Assembly: GCA_013696965.1 (NCBI GenBank)
Contig: JACCXN010000010.1
Location: 62,001-126,000, forward strand
From: Bacteroidota bacterium
GTDB lineage: Bacteria > Bacteroidota > Bacteroidia > JACCXN01
Direction of reading: 5' to 3'
Length of the DNA stretch: 64,000 nucleotides
Made by a program: the position numbers and the translations under genes. Positions 18,390 to 27,825 of the stretch are shown here, in pieces; the first letter of the stretch is position 1; each line of letters starts with the position of its first letter. The notes beneath the pieces were generated by a model, which saw only the letters and a program-made list of their open reading frames with translations, ran no database searches and was not told the origin of the DNA.

Positions 18390-20216
18390 ATGTGTGGAAT
18401 TTCCGGAATATTATCTTTCAACAAAAAAATTGAAGCTGTATCTTTAAAGAAAATGATTGATACACTTGATCATAGAGGCCCTGATGGAGAAGGTATCTGG
18501 TTAAATGAAAAACAGCAGGTAGGATTAGGGCATAAACGGCTTTCAATTATAGATTTAACTGATTCAGGAAAGCAGCCCATGCATTATTGTAATGGTCGGT
18601 ATTCTATTACTTTTAATGGAGAAATATATAATTATATAGAAATTAGAGAAAACTTAATAAAACAAGGTTTTAAATTTGTATCAAATTCTGATACAGAAGT
18701 GTTACTTGCTCTTTATGAGTATAAAAAAGAAAAGGCGCTGGAAGATTTGGATGGGATGTTTGCTTTTGCAATTTGGGATGAAAAGGAACAAACTTTATTT
18801 TGTGCAAGGGACAGGTTTGGTGAAAAGCCTTTCTTTTATCACCGTGATAAAAGTACTTTTTCATTTGCTTCGGAAATGAAAGCCCTTTTTCAATTTATTG
18901 GTAAAAGAAATATTGACAACAAACATATTTACAATTATTTTCTGTATAGTATTATTGAAGATCCGAATAATCCAACTACAACCTTTTTTCAGGATATTCA
19001 TCAGCTCCCTCCAGCACATTATATAGTTATTGACAGCAATAATAATATGACTGGAAGAAAGTATTGGGATGTTGATTTAAATTACCAGGTAAATTATTCA
19101 ATAGAAGAAGCTAAAGAAAAATTCATCTCTTTATTCACCCAATCCATTACCAGAAGGCTTCGAAGCGATGTGACTGTTGGAAGCAGCTTGTCAGGAGGAA
19201 TTGATTCCTCCAGTATAGTAATGATGATTGATCGATTGAAAGGAACGGGCCAAATTCAAAAAACCTTTTCAGCAAGATTTCATAATTTCGAAAAAGATGA
19301 GGGGAAATTTATGGAAATGGTAATTAAAAATAGCAAGGTTGAACCACATTATGTTTACCCAACTGCTGAATCAGCGTTAGAGAATCTTCAAAAAATAATG
19401 TACCATCAGGAAATGCCCTTTGGCAGTACCAGCATTGCAGCACAATACGAGGTAATGAAACTTGCCAGAGAAAATAAAGTAACAGTACTTTTGGATGGGC
19501 AAGGTGCGGATGAATATCTTGCAGGCTATTCAAATTACTGGCCTTCTTATTTAATGCAGTTATATCGTGAAAACAGAAATAAATTTCATCAGGTAAATCA
19601 ACATTTAAAATCTCTTCATAATTTTGATAGCTTAGAACAAAATTTTGATTTTAAGCTAAAAACATATAGCTATGCTGCTTATAAAAAATATGGAGATATT
19701 ATGCGTAGGTATAAAAATCCTTCTTCGGATTATTTTATGGGTTTAAATCCTGAAATCACAAGACAATATCAGTCTGGAAGAAATCCTTTATACAAACCAC
19801 CTCATCTCAAGAAACAACTATACCAGTCAACGCTCAAAACTGACCTGGCCAATTTGTTGAGATATGCGGATAGAAATTCAATGGCAAACTCCATTGAAGT
19901 AAGACTCCCTTTCTTGTCACATAAACTTGTAGAATTTGTATTTAGCTTGAATGATGATTTTAAAATAAATAATGGCTGGACAAAGTATATTCTAAGAAAA
20001 AGCATGGAAGGCATTCTCCCCGATGAAATAACATGGAGAAAAGATAAAATAGGTTATGAACCTCCTCAACAAGAATGGTTAAATAAAAATGCTTTTCAGA
20101 GCTTGTTTAAGGAAGCTGCGGAAGACTTAAAAAAGGACAGAATAATTACAAAAGAATCAGACATGCTAAACTGGTCATACTTGATGATTTATTTACTGAA
20201 AAAATCTTTTAATTAA
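18390..20216 (+). CDS. AsnB-type glutamine amidotransferase 1 (asparagine synthase family)
   Basis: 608 aa. An N-terminal class II glutaminase domain starts with the catalytic Cys2 (MCGISG) and has RLSIIDL, NGEIYNY and SDTEV for glutamine binding. The synthetase domain has the PP-loop SGGIDSS (268-274). The second ATP-site motif reads DGQGADE (369-375) where E. coli AsnB has SGEGSDE, so the catalytic Glu348 equivalent is Gln371. Embedded in a glycan operon (it overlaps the next gene by one base), it may amidate a sugar acid rather than aspartate, as AsnB homologues in O-antigen loci are thought to do. That function is inference. Confidence 0.85.
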   Translation: MCGISGILSFNKKIEAVSLKKMIDTLDHRGPDGEGIWLNEKQQVGLGHKRLSIIDLTDSGKQPMHYCNGRYSITFNGEIYNYIEIRENLIKQGFKFVSNSDTEVLLALYEYKKEKALEDLDGMFAFAIWDEKEQTLFCARDRFGEKPFFYHRDKSTFSFASEMKALFQFIGKRNIDNKHIYNYFLYSIIEDPNNPTTTFFQDIHQLPPAHYIVIDSNNNMTGRKYWDVDLNYQVNYSIEEAKEKFISLFTQSITRRLRSDVTVGSSLSGGIDSSSIVMMIDRLKGTGQIQKTFSARFHNFEKDEGKFMEMVIKNSKVEPHYVYPTAESALENLQKIMYHQEMPFGSTSIAAQYEVMKLARENKVTVLLDGQGADEYLAGYSNYWPSYLMQLYRENRNKFHQVNQHLKSLHNFDSLEQNFDFKLKTYSYAAYKKYGDIMRRYKNPSSDYFMGLNPEITRQYQSGRNPLYKPPHLKKQLYQSTLKTDLANLLRYADRNSMANSIEVRLPFLSHKLVEFVFSLNDDFKINNGWTKYILRKSMEGILPDEITWRKDKIGYEPPQQEWLNKNAFQSLFKEAAEDLKKDRIITKESDMLNWSYLMIYLLKKSFN

Positions 20217-21322
20217 TGTTAAAAAAAAGAAAAAAAATACTTTTTGCTGCGGTTGATATTGGTTATAGAATAGAAGTTTACACAAATTTTATTGAGAAAA
20301 ACCTTGATGGTCAGCTCCAGGCAGATTCTTTTTCAAAATACGTTCTTCCAAAAGAACACTACAAAACTCAATATACATACACTTGTCCTATTGACAAAAC
20401 ACATCCCTGGATCCTATATTCATACTCTTTTATATTTTTTATTTTTAGTCTATTCAAATATGATATTTTTCACTTTTTTTCAGGCGAAACCATCCTTACA
20501 AGAAAATTAAGAAGATTTGAATTTTTTATATACAAATTATTAGGTAAGAGAATTATAATGCATTTTGTTGGCGCGGATATTAGAAACCCGAATTATTTAA
20601 TATGGAAAGAAAAAAATATTGACGAATTCCTAAAAGGGAAAAAACCAATTCCCTTAACATTGAAATGGCAGGATAAATTAATAAAAGACAGTTTAAAATA
20701 TGCAGATGAAATTTTAGTTTCAACTCCTGATTTATTAAAAATTATTCCTACTGCAAAGTTTTATCCTGTGGTAATTGATTTAGATAAATTCTTTACTGAA
20801 GTGGGCAAGGTGGAAATCAAGGAAAACTGTAAAACTTATAATATCCTCCATGCTCCATCAAACACAGCTGTAAAAGGAACTAATTCAATCCATAAAAAAC
20901 TGTCTGAATTCAAAAACAAAAATCAAAATAAAATCCAATTGATGTTGCCTGGAGAAAATATTATGAATTCAAAAAAACTATATTCGGTTTCAAGATATGA
21001 ATTGTTTAAGCTTTTCATTGAATCGGATATAGTAATAGATCAGATTATTATTGGTTGGTATGGTTTGCAATCCATAGAGGGATTACTGACAGGAAATCAT
21101 GTACTGTGTTATATTGAGGATGATTTGAAAAAATATTCCTTTGATGAATGCCCGGTAATTAATATAAATACTTTGAATTTTGAACAGGTTCTTGAAGAAG
21201 TAATTTCAAATGGAAACAGGAATAAATCAGAAATTGCCAAAAACAACTTGAAATGGGTTGAAAAACATCATACTATTGAAAACAACAATAAAATTTTATT
21301 GGACGCTTGGAATGTGAATTAA
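20216..21322 (+). CDS. Putative glycosyltransferase (GT-B type)
   Basis: 368 aa. The start ATG overlaps the asnB stop (TAATG). It opens with a Rossmann-type strand (KKILFAAVDIGYR), has LLGKRIIMHFVGADIR and ADEILVSTPDLL in the N-terminal half, then HAPSNTAVKGT (from H212), which in GT4 proteins is the start of the donor-binding half, and GLQSIEGLLTGN near the C-terminus. Motifs are weaker than in the neighbouring transferases and no E-x7-E pair is clear, so the call rests on fold-like features plus context. It probably adds one sugar or modified group to the island 1 glycan. Confidence 0.65.
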   Translation: MLKKRKKILFAAVDIGYRIEVYTNFIEKNLDGQLQADSFSKYVLPKEHYKTQYTYTCPIDKTHPWILYSYSFIFFIFSLFKYDIFHFFSGETILTRKLRRFEFFIYKLLGKRIIMHFVGADIRNPNYLIWKEKNIDEFLKGKKPIPLTLKWQDKLIKDSLKYADEILVSTPDLLKIIPTAKFYPVVIDLDKFFTEVGKVEIKENCKTYNILHAPSNTAVKGTNSIHKKLSEFKNKNQNKIQLMLPGENIMNSKKLYSVSRYELFKLFIESDIVIDQIIIGWYGLQSIEGLLTGNHVLCYIEDDLKKYSFDECPVININTLNFEQVLEEVISNGNRNKSEIAKNNLKWVEKHHTIENNNKILLDAWNVN

Positions 21323-21334
21323 ACAATAAAAATT

Positions 21335-22207
21335 ATGGTAAAAGGAAATAAAATTTTTGATTTATTTAGAACTGTTTTAATATTTACTTCTTTGGATAGA
21401 TATTATTCTCGTTTAATAAGGGGAAAAAAACACGATTCATTTATAGGTAAAATGGCTCCGAATAATTATCAATACAAAAAAGGCACATATAGAATTGCAC
21501 GCCTTAATAACAACATAAAATTATCAGTTGATTTACATGACTATTTAGGCCATTACATTTATTTTGGATACAAGGACCAATCGCAAGATGCATTATTAAA
21601 ATTAGTTGAGGAGAATTATAGTGTTTTGGATATCGGTACTAATATTGGAAATACTGCTTTATTATTTGCAGACAAAGTTAAAGCGGCAGGCAGAGTTATT
21701 GGCTTTGAACCAGACCCGGAAACATACCAATTATGCATGAAAAATTTAGAATTAAACAGTTTTGAAAATCTCAAGGTTCACAATATTGGATTTGGAGATA
21801 ATAATTCTTCTTTTTTTATTGAAAGCCTTATAGATTCAAACATTAGTGGAAATAGGATCAACGAGAAATTAACGCAAGGGCAAAAACAGGTTAGTGTAAA
21901 AAGGTTGGATGATGTGTTTTTTGATTTTAATTTAAAAAAGGTTGATTTAGTGAAAATTGATGTAGAAGGGTACGAAATGAAAGTATTAATAGGAGCAAAA
22001 GAAACCATTCAAAAATTTAAACCAACTTTGTTTATTGAAATTGATGACAATAACCTTAGAGATCAAAAATCATCTGCTCAAGAACTTCTCGACTTTTTAG
22101 AAAAAAACAATTACACTAGTGTAGAAGCTGTATCAAACAAGCCAATTAACAGCAATTATAATTTTAAAGATTGTCATTTTGATATTATTAGTACCTCTAA
22201 TTGTTAA
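21335..22207 (+). CDS. FkbM-family SAM-dependent methyltransferase
   Basis: 290 aa. Motif I VLDIGTNIGN (97-106) binds S-adenosylmethionine, GFEPDPETY is motif II, and KIDVEGYE (207-214) is the characteristic FkbM motif. In glycan loci FkbM proteins O-methylate sugars or other hydroxyls; the exact position is not predictable. The gene lies 12 bases after the preceding transferase gene and is read in the same direction, so it is part of the island 1 operon. A second FkbM gene lies in island 2 at 43872. Confidence 0.88.
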   Translation: MVKGNKIFDLFRTVLIFTSLDRYYSRLIRGKKHDSFIGKMAPNNYQYKKGTYRIARLNNNIKLSVDLHDYLGHYIYFGYKDQSQDALLKLVEENYSVLDIGTNIGNTALLFADKVKAAGRVIGFEPDPETYQLCMKNLELNSFENLKVHNIGFGDNNSSFFIESLIDSNISGNRINEKLTQGQKQVSVKRLDDVFFDFNLKKVDLVKIDVEGYEMKVLIGAKETIQKFKPTLFIEIDDNNLRDQKSSAQELLDFLEKNNYTSVEAVSNKPINSNYNFKDCHFDIISTSNC

Positions 22208-22297
22208 AAAAACAGGACAAAAAAACAGTTTAATTCCCAATAATTTTATTGCAGAAAAACGCTTTAATTAATAGGAAGACAACACTTTCAAAAAAAA

Positions 22298-23461
22298 ATG
22301 ATGGATTTTTATAAAAAATCTGCTTCCATGAAAAATGATAAAATAACCGTAGTTAAAATTATTTCTGGTATTGATAAAGCATTGGCATTTGAATGGATTG
22401 CAACTTTAACATCCACGGAAAAGATTCAATTTTACTTTATTTTTTTAAATAACAAAGTTCCTCAGTTGCATCATTTCATGGTGCAAAACAATATACCATC
22501 TAATTTCATTAAATTTAGTTCAAAACTTGATTTTTTCTTTGTATTGCCCCGACTTTTTTTTATGTTGAGAAAAATAAAGCCAAGCGTAGTACATACCCAT
22601 TTATATGAAGCCAACTTACTCGGAATATTTATTTCGTTTATCTTAAGGGTTCCCAAAAGAATACACACAAGGCACCATTCAACCTTTCACCACCAATATC
22701 ACCCTAAACATGTTAAAATAGATCGGCTTATCAATTATCTTTCAACAGATATTATTGCAATTAGCGAAAATGTTAAACTTGTTTTAACTGATTTAGAAAA
22801 AGTTCCTGAGAAAAAAATACATTTAATACGTCATGGATTTGACCTAAAAGGGTTTAATAGTGTTTCGGAGGAACGCATAAACAAAATAAGAGAAAAGTAT
22901 AACCTAAAGGATTCCATGAGACCAGTAATTGGAGTTATATCAAGATATTTGAATCTAAAAGGTATTCAATATATAATTCCTGCATTTAAAAACATTCTTG
23001 TTAAATATCCTCATGCACTACTGATTTTAGCAAACGCTAAGGGTTCATATGAAAAAGAAATAAAACTTTTATTGAAACAAATACCAACTGAGAATTACCT
23101 GGAAATAATTTTCGAAGAAGATATTTTTGCCTTATATAAAAGCTTTGATTTATTTATTCATGTCCCAATCAATAAGCAAGTCGAAGCATTTGGCCAAACA
23201 TATGTAGAGGCATTAGCAGCAAAAATCCCTTCTGTGTTTACCCTTTCTGGAATAGCGCCCGAATTTATTACCCATAAACAAAATGCCCTTATTGTTGATT
23301 ATGCAAATTCTGATCAAATATATAAAGCTATTGAACTTATTTTATCAGATAAAGAATTAGCAATTGATCTTACAAATAAAGGACTTATATCAATAAACCC
23401 ATTTAACATTGAAAGATTTATTGATTCATTAACCCAATTGTATAGCAGTAATAACCAATAA
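22298..23461 (+). CDS. Glycosyltransferase family 4
   Basis: 387 aa. The N-terminal acceptor half contains VVHTHLYEANLLG and the His-rich HTRHHSTFHHQYHP; the C-terminal half has GVISRYLNLKGIQYIIPAF (the typical G-R-x-x-x-x-K-G segment), LILANAKGSYEKEI and the E-x7-E motif EAFGQTYVE (E296, E304). This is a retaining GT4 enzyme, expected to act in the cytoplasm on a lipid-linked intermediate. There are 90 bases before it and 178 after it, looser packing than at the start of the operon. The first of several near-adjacent Met codons is chosen as start; Met11 is a possible alternative. Confidence 0.87.
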   Translation: MMDFYKKSASMKNDKITVVKIISGIDKALAFEWIATLTSTEKIQFYFIFLNNKVPQLHHFMVQNNIPSNFIKFSSKLDFFFVLPRLFFMLRKIKPSVVHTHLYEANLLGIFISFILRVPKRIHTRHHSTFHHQYHPKHVKIDRLINYLSTDIIAISENVKLVLTDLEKVPEKKIHLIRHGFDLKGFNSVSEERINKIREKYNLKDSMRPVIGVISRYLNLKGIQYIIPAFKNILVKYPHALLILANAKGSYEKEIKLLLKQIPTENYLEIIFEEDIFALYKSFDLFIHVPINKQVEAFGQTYVEALAAKIPSVFTLSGIAPEFITHKQNALIVDYANSDQIYKAIELILSDKELAIDLTNKGLISINPFNIERFIDSLTQLYSSNNQ

Positions 23462-23639
23462 AAAGAAAATTAATTTAAAGATTTGTTTTATTATCACACC
23501 CTTGATTGTTGGTAAATAATCCTCAGGGAAGAAAAATGGATAGCAATAAATAAAAAAACCAAAAACAGAAAATAACTAAAAATGTTCATAATCTCCATCA
23601 TTGTAATAATTTTGTTGTACAAACAGTTAAATGAAATAA

Positions 23640-24512
23640 ATGTTTTTTTCAATCATTATCCCAACTTATAATCGGGCAAGTTTTATTCAAAAGGCAATTG
23701 AATCTGCAATTAATCAAAATTTCAAGGATTTTGAAATAATTATTGTAGATGATGGGAGTATTGATAATACAGAAGAAACTGTTAAAAAAATAATTGATGA
23801 AAGAATCAGATACTTTAAAATTTCAAATAGCGAAAGGGCTGCCGCAAGAAATTATGGAGCGAAAAAGGCAAATGGAAAATTCTTGACTTTTTTAGATTCA
23901 GATGACCTTTTATATAACAACTATTTAAAAAATGCATTTGAATTGATCCAAAAAAATCCGCAAAATTCTTTTTTTCATTTGCCTTATGCCATTAAATCAA
24001 AAAACAATACAAAAAAAATATTTATTCCAAATCCTGATTCTCCACTATTTTTAGCTAAAGGGAATCCTTTAAGTTGTATTGGGATAATTGTTGAAAAGAA
24101 TGCGTTTTTAGCAAAATTGTTTAACGAAAACAGGCTTTTATCAGGATCAGAAGATTGGGAATTATGGCTCAGGATTTTTTCTAAATATGGATTAATTACA
24201 GGAAATGACATTTCAGCTTGTTTGTTTAATCACAATGATAGGAGTGTTTTTAATTTCTCAGAAAAGGAATTAGTAACAAGAAAGGAATTGGCAATTAATT
24301 CTGCCTTTTCAGATATTGATGTTAAAAGAGTTTTTTCTCGTTATAGAAATACAATGGAAGCATATTGCGATTCATACATTGCGCTGCATTTAATGCTTTC
24401 TAAAAATAAAATAAGGGGATTGTTTTATTTATATAATTCAATAAAAATTTGTCCTGAAACAATCTTAACCAGAAGGTTTTTGGGAATATTAAAACACCTG
24501 ATAATATCCTAA
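23640..24512 (+). CDS. Glycosyltransferase family 2 (GT-A fold)
   Basis: 290 aa. It begins MFFSIIIPTYNR and carries the nucleotide-binding VDDGS (D37, D38) and a metal-binding FLDSDD (D86-D89), the standard GT2 features. A later SGSEDWELWLR segment matches the catalytic region with ED and W. It is an inverting transferase and presumably elongates the island 1 glycan. The 178-bp gap before it (23462-23639) holds only short broken frames, including a 29-codon frame starting MFIISIIV at 23582, and no clear regulatory signal. asnB copy 2 follows three bases after its stop. Confidence 0.9.
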   Translation: MFFSIIIPTYNRASFIQKAIESAINQNFKDFEIIIVDDGSIDNTEETVKKIIDERIRYFKISNSERAAARNYGAKKANGKFLTFLDSDDLLYNNYLKNAFELIQKNPQNSFFHLPYAIKSKNNTKKIFIPNPDSPLFLAKGNPLSCIGIIVEKNAFLAKLFNENRLLSGSEDWELWLRIFSKYGLITGNDISACLFNHNDRSVFNFSEKELVTRKELAINSAFSDIDVKRVFSRYRNTMEAYCDSYIALHLMLSKNKIRGLFYLYNSIKICPETILTRRFLGILKHLIIS

Positions 24513-24515
24513 CAT

Positions 24516-26396
24516 ATGTGTGGAATAACTGGATTTTATGCATTTAAGGGGAGCCTTCCGGAAGTTGATTTCAAAAAATTCAACGATCTGTTGATTCATC
24601 GGGGTCCTGATTCCCAAGGAGTTTTTTCCGATGATTCGATTTTTTTGGGTCATACCCGGTTAAGTATTCTTGATCTCTCAGCAAGTGGAAACCAGCCCAT
24701 GACCTCGCATAATGGAAGGTTTGTGATGGTTTACAACGGTGAAATTTACAATTACAGGGATATTGCAAATGAAATAAAAACGCATACTTCACAAGAGGAT
24801 ACTATCCTTTTCAATTCATCCTCTGACACTGAAGTAATTCTGGAAGCTTTTGTTTTATGGGGCCCTGAATTTGTTCATAGATTAAATGGCATGTTTTCAA
24901 TAGCAATCTATGACACCATTGATAAAGAATTATTTCTTTTCAGAGATCGGCTAGGAATAAAACCTCTTTATTACTGCTTACATGAAGATACAATTGTATT
25001 TTCCTCTGAATTAAAAGCTATTCAGTCCTTGGATTTTATCCCTAAAACACTTAACAAAGCAGCTATTTTCAATTTCCTCAATCTAGGTTACATCCCTGCT
25101 CCCCATTCCATTTACAATGAAATAAAAAAATTGCAATCCGGCTGTTATCTCAAAATAAATTCAGCAGGTTCCGAATCAATTAAGTACTGGAACCTATATT
25201 CTCAACTTACTGACGAGGTAATCCATGAGGAAAAAAAGGCTCTTATTTTATTGAGTGATCTTCTTGTAAGTTCGGTGCAATATCAATTAAAAAGCGATGT
25301 TCCGGTTGGAATTTTTTTAAGTGGTGGAATTGATTCAAGTTTAATAGCAGCTCAAGCAGCAGGTTTATCTTCCACTCAAATTAATACTTTTTCAATTGGT
25401 TTTGAAAACAATAAGAGCAATGAAACACCTTATGCCCGAAAAGTTGCCCAACAGCTTAAGACTTGCCATTCTGATCTGATTGTTTCTGAGAAAGAAGCAT
25501 TTGGATATTTTGAAGAATTAACTTCAGTTTATGATGAACCTTTTTCTGATTCCTCTGCAATTCCGGCAATGATTATATCGAAATTAGCTAAAGGTTCAGT
25601 TACCGTAACACTTTCGGGAGAAGGGGGTGATGAATTGTTTTTTGGTTATGGCTCCTATAAATGGGCAGAAAGATTAGATAATTCAATAGTCCGAAATATA
25701 GGTAAGTCCTTATATCCTGTTCTAAATAAAACTAGTAACAATAGATTAAAGCGGGCTGTTAATCTATTTAATTATTCAAGTAATGCTCGAATTATGAGGC
25801 ATATATTTTCTCAGGAGCAATATAATTTTTCAGATAAAGAGATTACTTCATTATTAGAAAAGAATTACAAAAACATTTCCTGGGACTTGAATGAAAACCC
25901 TTATATAAAACTAAATAAAAGGAAGTTGCAGGCATCTGAAAAACAAGCCTTATTTGATTTGGAATATTATCTGCAAGATGACCTTTTAACCAAGGTTGAC
26001 AGGGCAAGCATGAAATATTCAGTTGAAACAAGGGTTCCTTTTCTTGATCATAGGGTTGTTGAATTTGCTTTAAATATTTCACCTGAATTGAAAATTAAAA
26101 ATGGTGTTTCTAAATATTTATTAAAGGAAATATTGTATCAATACCTTCCTAAAGAACTATTTAACCGTCCAAAACAAGGGTTTTCTATTCCATTGGGAAA
26201 ATGGTTGAAAGGGGGATTATTTAGTAATTTGATAGAAATGTATTTATCAGAAGAAACAGTGAAACATTTTGGTATTGTTAATCATCTTAAGGTAAAAGAG
26301 CTTATTTTTCGTTTTAAAAATGGGGAAGACTATTTGTACCAGAGGATTTGGTTACTTATTACCCTCCATAAGTGGTTAAAACAAAACCACAATTGA
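24516..26396 (+). CDS. asnB: Asparagine synthase (glutamine-hydrolysing), AsnB copy 2
   Basis: 626 aa. Class II glutaminase domain with Cys2 (MCGITG), RLSILDL, NGEIYNY and SDTEV, followed by the synthetase domain with SGGIDSS (269-275) and SGEGGDE (367-373). Here the catalytic Glu (E369, E. coli E348 equivalent) is retained, unlike in the other two copies in this window. The C-terminal RPKQGFSIPLGKWL motif is typical of AsnB proteins in polysaccharide and wall-modification loci. It could make asparagine or amidate a glycan carboxylate; of the three copies it is the most likely true asparagine synthetase by motif. It closes the plus-strand part of island 1 and is followed by a hairpin. Confidence 0.88.
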   Translation: MCGITGFYAFKGSLPEVDFKKFNDLLIHRGPDSQGVFSDDSIFLGHTRLSILDLSASGNQPMTSHNGRFVMVYNGEIYNYRDIANEIKTHTSQEDTILFNSSSDTEVILEAFVLWGPEFVHRLNGMFSIAIYDTIDKELFLFRDRLGIKPLYYCLHEDTIVFSSELKAIQSLDFIPKTLNKAAIFNFLNLGYIPAPHSIYNEIKKLQSGCYLKINSAGSESIKYWNLYSQLTDEVIHEEKKALILLSDLLVSSVQYQLKSDVPVGIFLSGGIDSSLIAAQAAGLSSTQINTFSIGFENNKSNETPYARKVAQQLKTCHSDLIVSEKEAFGYFEELTSVYDEPFSDSSAIPAMIISKLAKGSVTVTLSGEGGDELFFGYGSYKWAERLDNSIVRNIGKSLYPVLNKTSNNRLKRAVNLFNYSSNARIMRHIFSQEQYNFSDKEITSLLEKNYKNISWDLNENPYIKLNKRKLQASEKQALFDLEYYLQDDLLTKVDRASMKYSVETRVPFLDHRVVEFALNISPELKIKNGVSKYLLKEILYQYLPKELFNRPKQGFSIPLGKWLKGGLFSNLIEMYLSEETVKHFGIVNHLKVKELIFRFKNGEDYLYQRIWLLITLHKWLKQNHN

Positions 26397-26406
26397 ACAA
26401 AGAGTG

Positions 26407-26434
26407 AACTAAATTTCTTTAGTTTGGTTTTTTT
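26407..26434 (+). terminator. Probable rho-independent terminator after asnB copy 2
   Basis: Stem AACTAAA (26407-26413) pairs perfectly with TTTAGTT (26418-26424) around a TTTC loop, followed by TGG and seven T's. It overlaps the last codons of the converging membrane-protein gene. The stem is short and AT-rich. Confidence 0.5.
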
Positions 26435-27744
26435 GCCTTGAGATAAAAATCATTAAGAAGAAACAGACTTGCAACAAAAAATGGTATTGCCGGAATTTTC
26501 AATCGAACAAGGGAACCGAAATTGGATATGGATATGCCCACTGAAAATGCAAAGAAAAGGGAAAACAAAACTGCGAACAACATCAGGGGGTTTTTCCAGA
26601 TTATACTAAAAAACCCTATAAATTTCAGCTTTATCAAAAGAAATATCGTCAGGAACATTATGTAGGTGTTCTCAAGAGCAGAAATTAACATAACAGGATT
26701 TCTAACATCTAACAATGTAGGCCGGAAATACGCTGCAAATAAAGCCTGGGGTGCTTTTAAAAACATACCTCCAATGCTTGCATCAAAATCGCCAATATCA
26801 AATGTATTACCCCCATAATAATCCTGTTTCATGTCATTCTGTGTAATGGTTGCTCTTTCCATAACACTATCCATGGCGTATAATCCAAGCAAATCACTCA
26901 TTTGCAACAATGCGAAATACCCCATGGCTGAACCAATTAAAATCAAAAACGGGGATGTTAATGCAATCATTATTTTACTTTCAAATCTTGATGATATTTG
27001 ATTAGACATCCAGATTAAACAACCTGGTAATAGCGCAAATAATATATAGGGTTTAATTGCTAAAATAAGCCAACTACTAATTACCAGAAAGACTATACTT
27101 TTTGCCAAATCTTCTCTTTTAATTACAGAGGTATAAAAGGCATATGTAAACCATCCAACGGCAGCTAAAGTTATTGTATCTTTTAATATGCCTGAACCCC
27201 AAAAAACAACTGAAGGAACAAACAAAATGGCAATAGCAAACTTTTTATACAGATGAGGAAATTCTGAACAAAAGACTTGATATAATTTCCAAATTCCAGT
27301 ATAACACAACCAAGCCAATAAAAAGGAAGAAACTAAATAGCTTTTTAAGCCCAAAAAAACAAATGGAGTTAAAAATTTAACCACAAAAACAGCATGATAG
27401 TCACGTGGAGCATAAATAATATAACCAGTATCATAATTGAAGCATGCATTGGTTTCTATTGTATAACCAGTTGTAACAATTTCCCAAAAACAAGAGAAAT
27501 TGAAATACATAAGATTAATCAGTGCCCTTGCAGAAAGAAAATAATTTAAAGTATCTCCCCCTGTATAATAAAAATTGTAAATAAGACCTAACATTAATGC
27601 CCCGAACAATTTTGCTAATAGCCCGGGGATGTAATATTGATAAATAGGATTGTGTTGATTTTTTTTTCTAATATACCAGGAAACAGCTAGAATTAAACCT
27701 AAATAAAAAGGCGTTAGTAAAACATCCCAAAAGGTAAAAACCAT
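26419..27744 (-). CDS. Polytopic membrane protein, possible Wzy/EpsG-like polysaccharide polymerase
   Basis: 441 aa with about ten hydrophobic helices. Features include YYTGGDTLNYF after the second helix and PSVVFWGSGILKDTI in the middle, reminiscent of EpsG/Wzy-type proteins where a charged loop after a G-D motif precedes the catalytic helices. No conserved domain can be named with certainty. It is the only candidate polymerase in the island, read against the surrounding glycosyltransferase genes: its start faces the next transferase gene across 81 bases and its end overlaps the asnB terminator. If a polymerase, it would join repeat units at the periplasmic face. It could also be a membrane glycosyltransferase. 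Confidence 0.55.
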   Translation of the reverse strand: MVFTFWDVLLTPFYLGLILAVSWYIRKKNQHNPIYQYYIPGLLAKLFGALMLGLIYNFYYTGGDTLNYFLSARALINLMYFNFSCFWEIVTTGYTIETNACFNYDTGYIIYAPRDYHAVFVVKFLTPFVFLGLKSYLVSSFLLAWLCYTGIWKLYQVFCSEFPHLYKKFAIAILFVPSVVFWGSGILKDTITLAAVGWFTYAFYTSVIKREDLAKSIVFLVISSWLILAIKPYILFALLPGCLIWMSNQISSRFESKIMIALTSPFLILIGSAMGYFALLQMSDLLGLYAMDSVMERATITQNDMKQDYYGGNTFDIGDFDASIGGMFLKAPQALFAAYFRPTLLDVRNPVMLISALENTYIMFLTIFLLIKLKFIGFFSIIWKNPLMLFAVLFSLFFAFSVGISISNFGSLVRLKIPAIPFFVASLFLLNDFYLKAKKPN

Positions 27745-27825
27745 TTATTAATAATTTAAAGCTGTTTTTTCTACTAACAAATGTAATAGATTATTATTAT
27801 TATTGTTCTTGATAATTATAAACGA

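Noticed and set aside
27791-27804. ATT triplet run as a phase-variation tract
   Set aside because: Only about four to five units, interrupted by other AT-rich sequence; too short to support switching.
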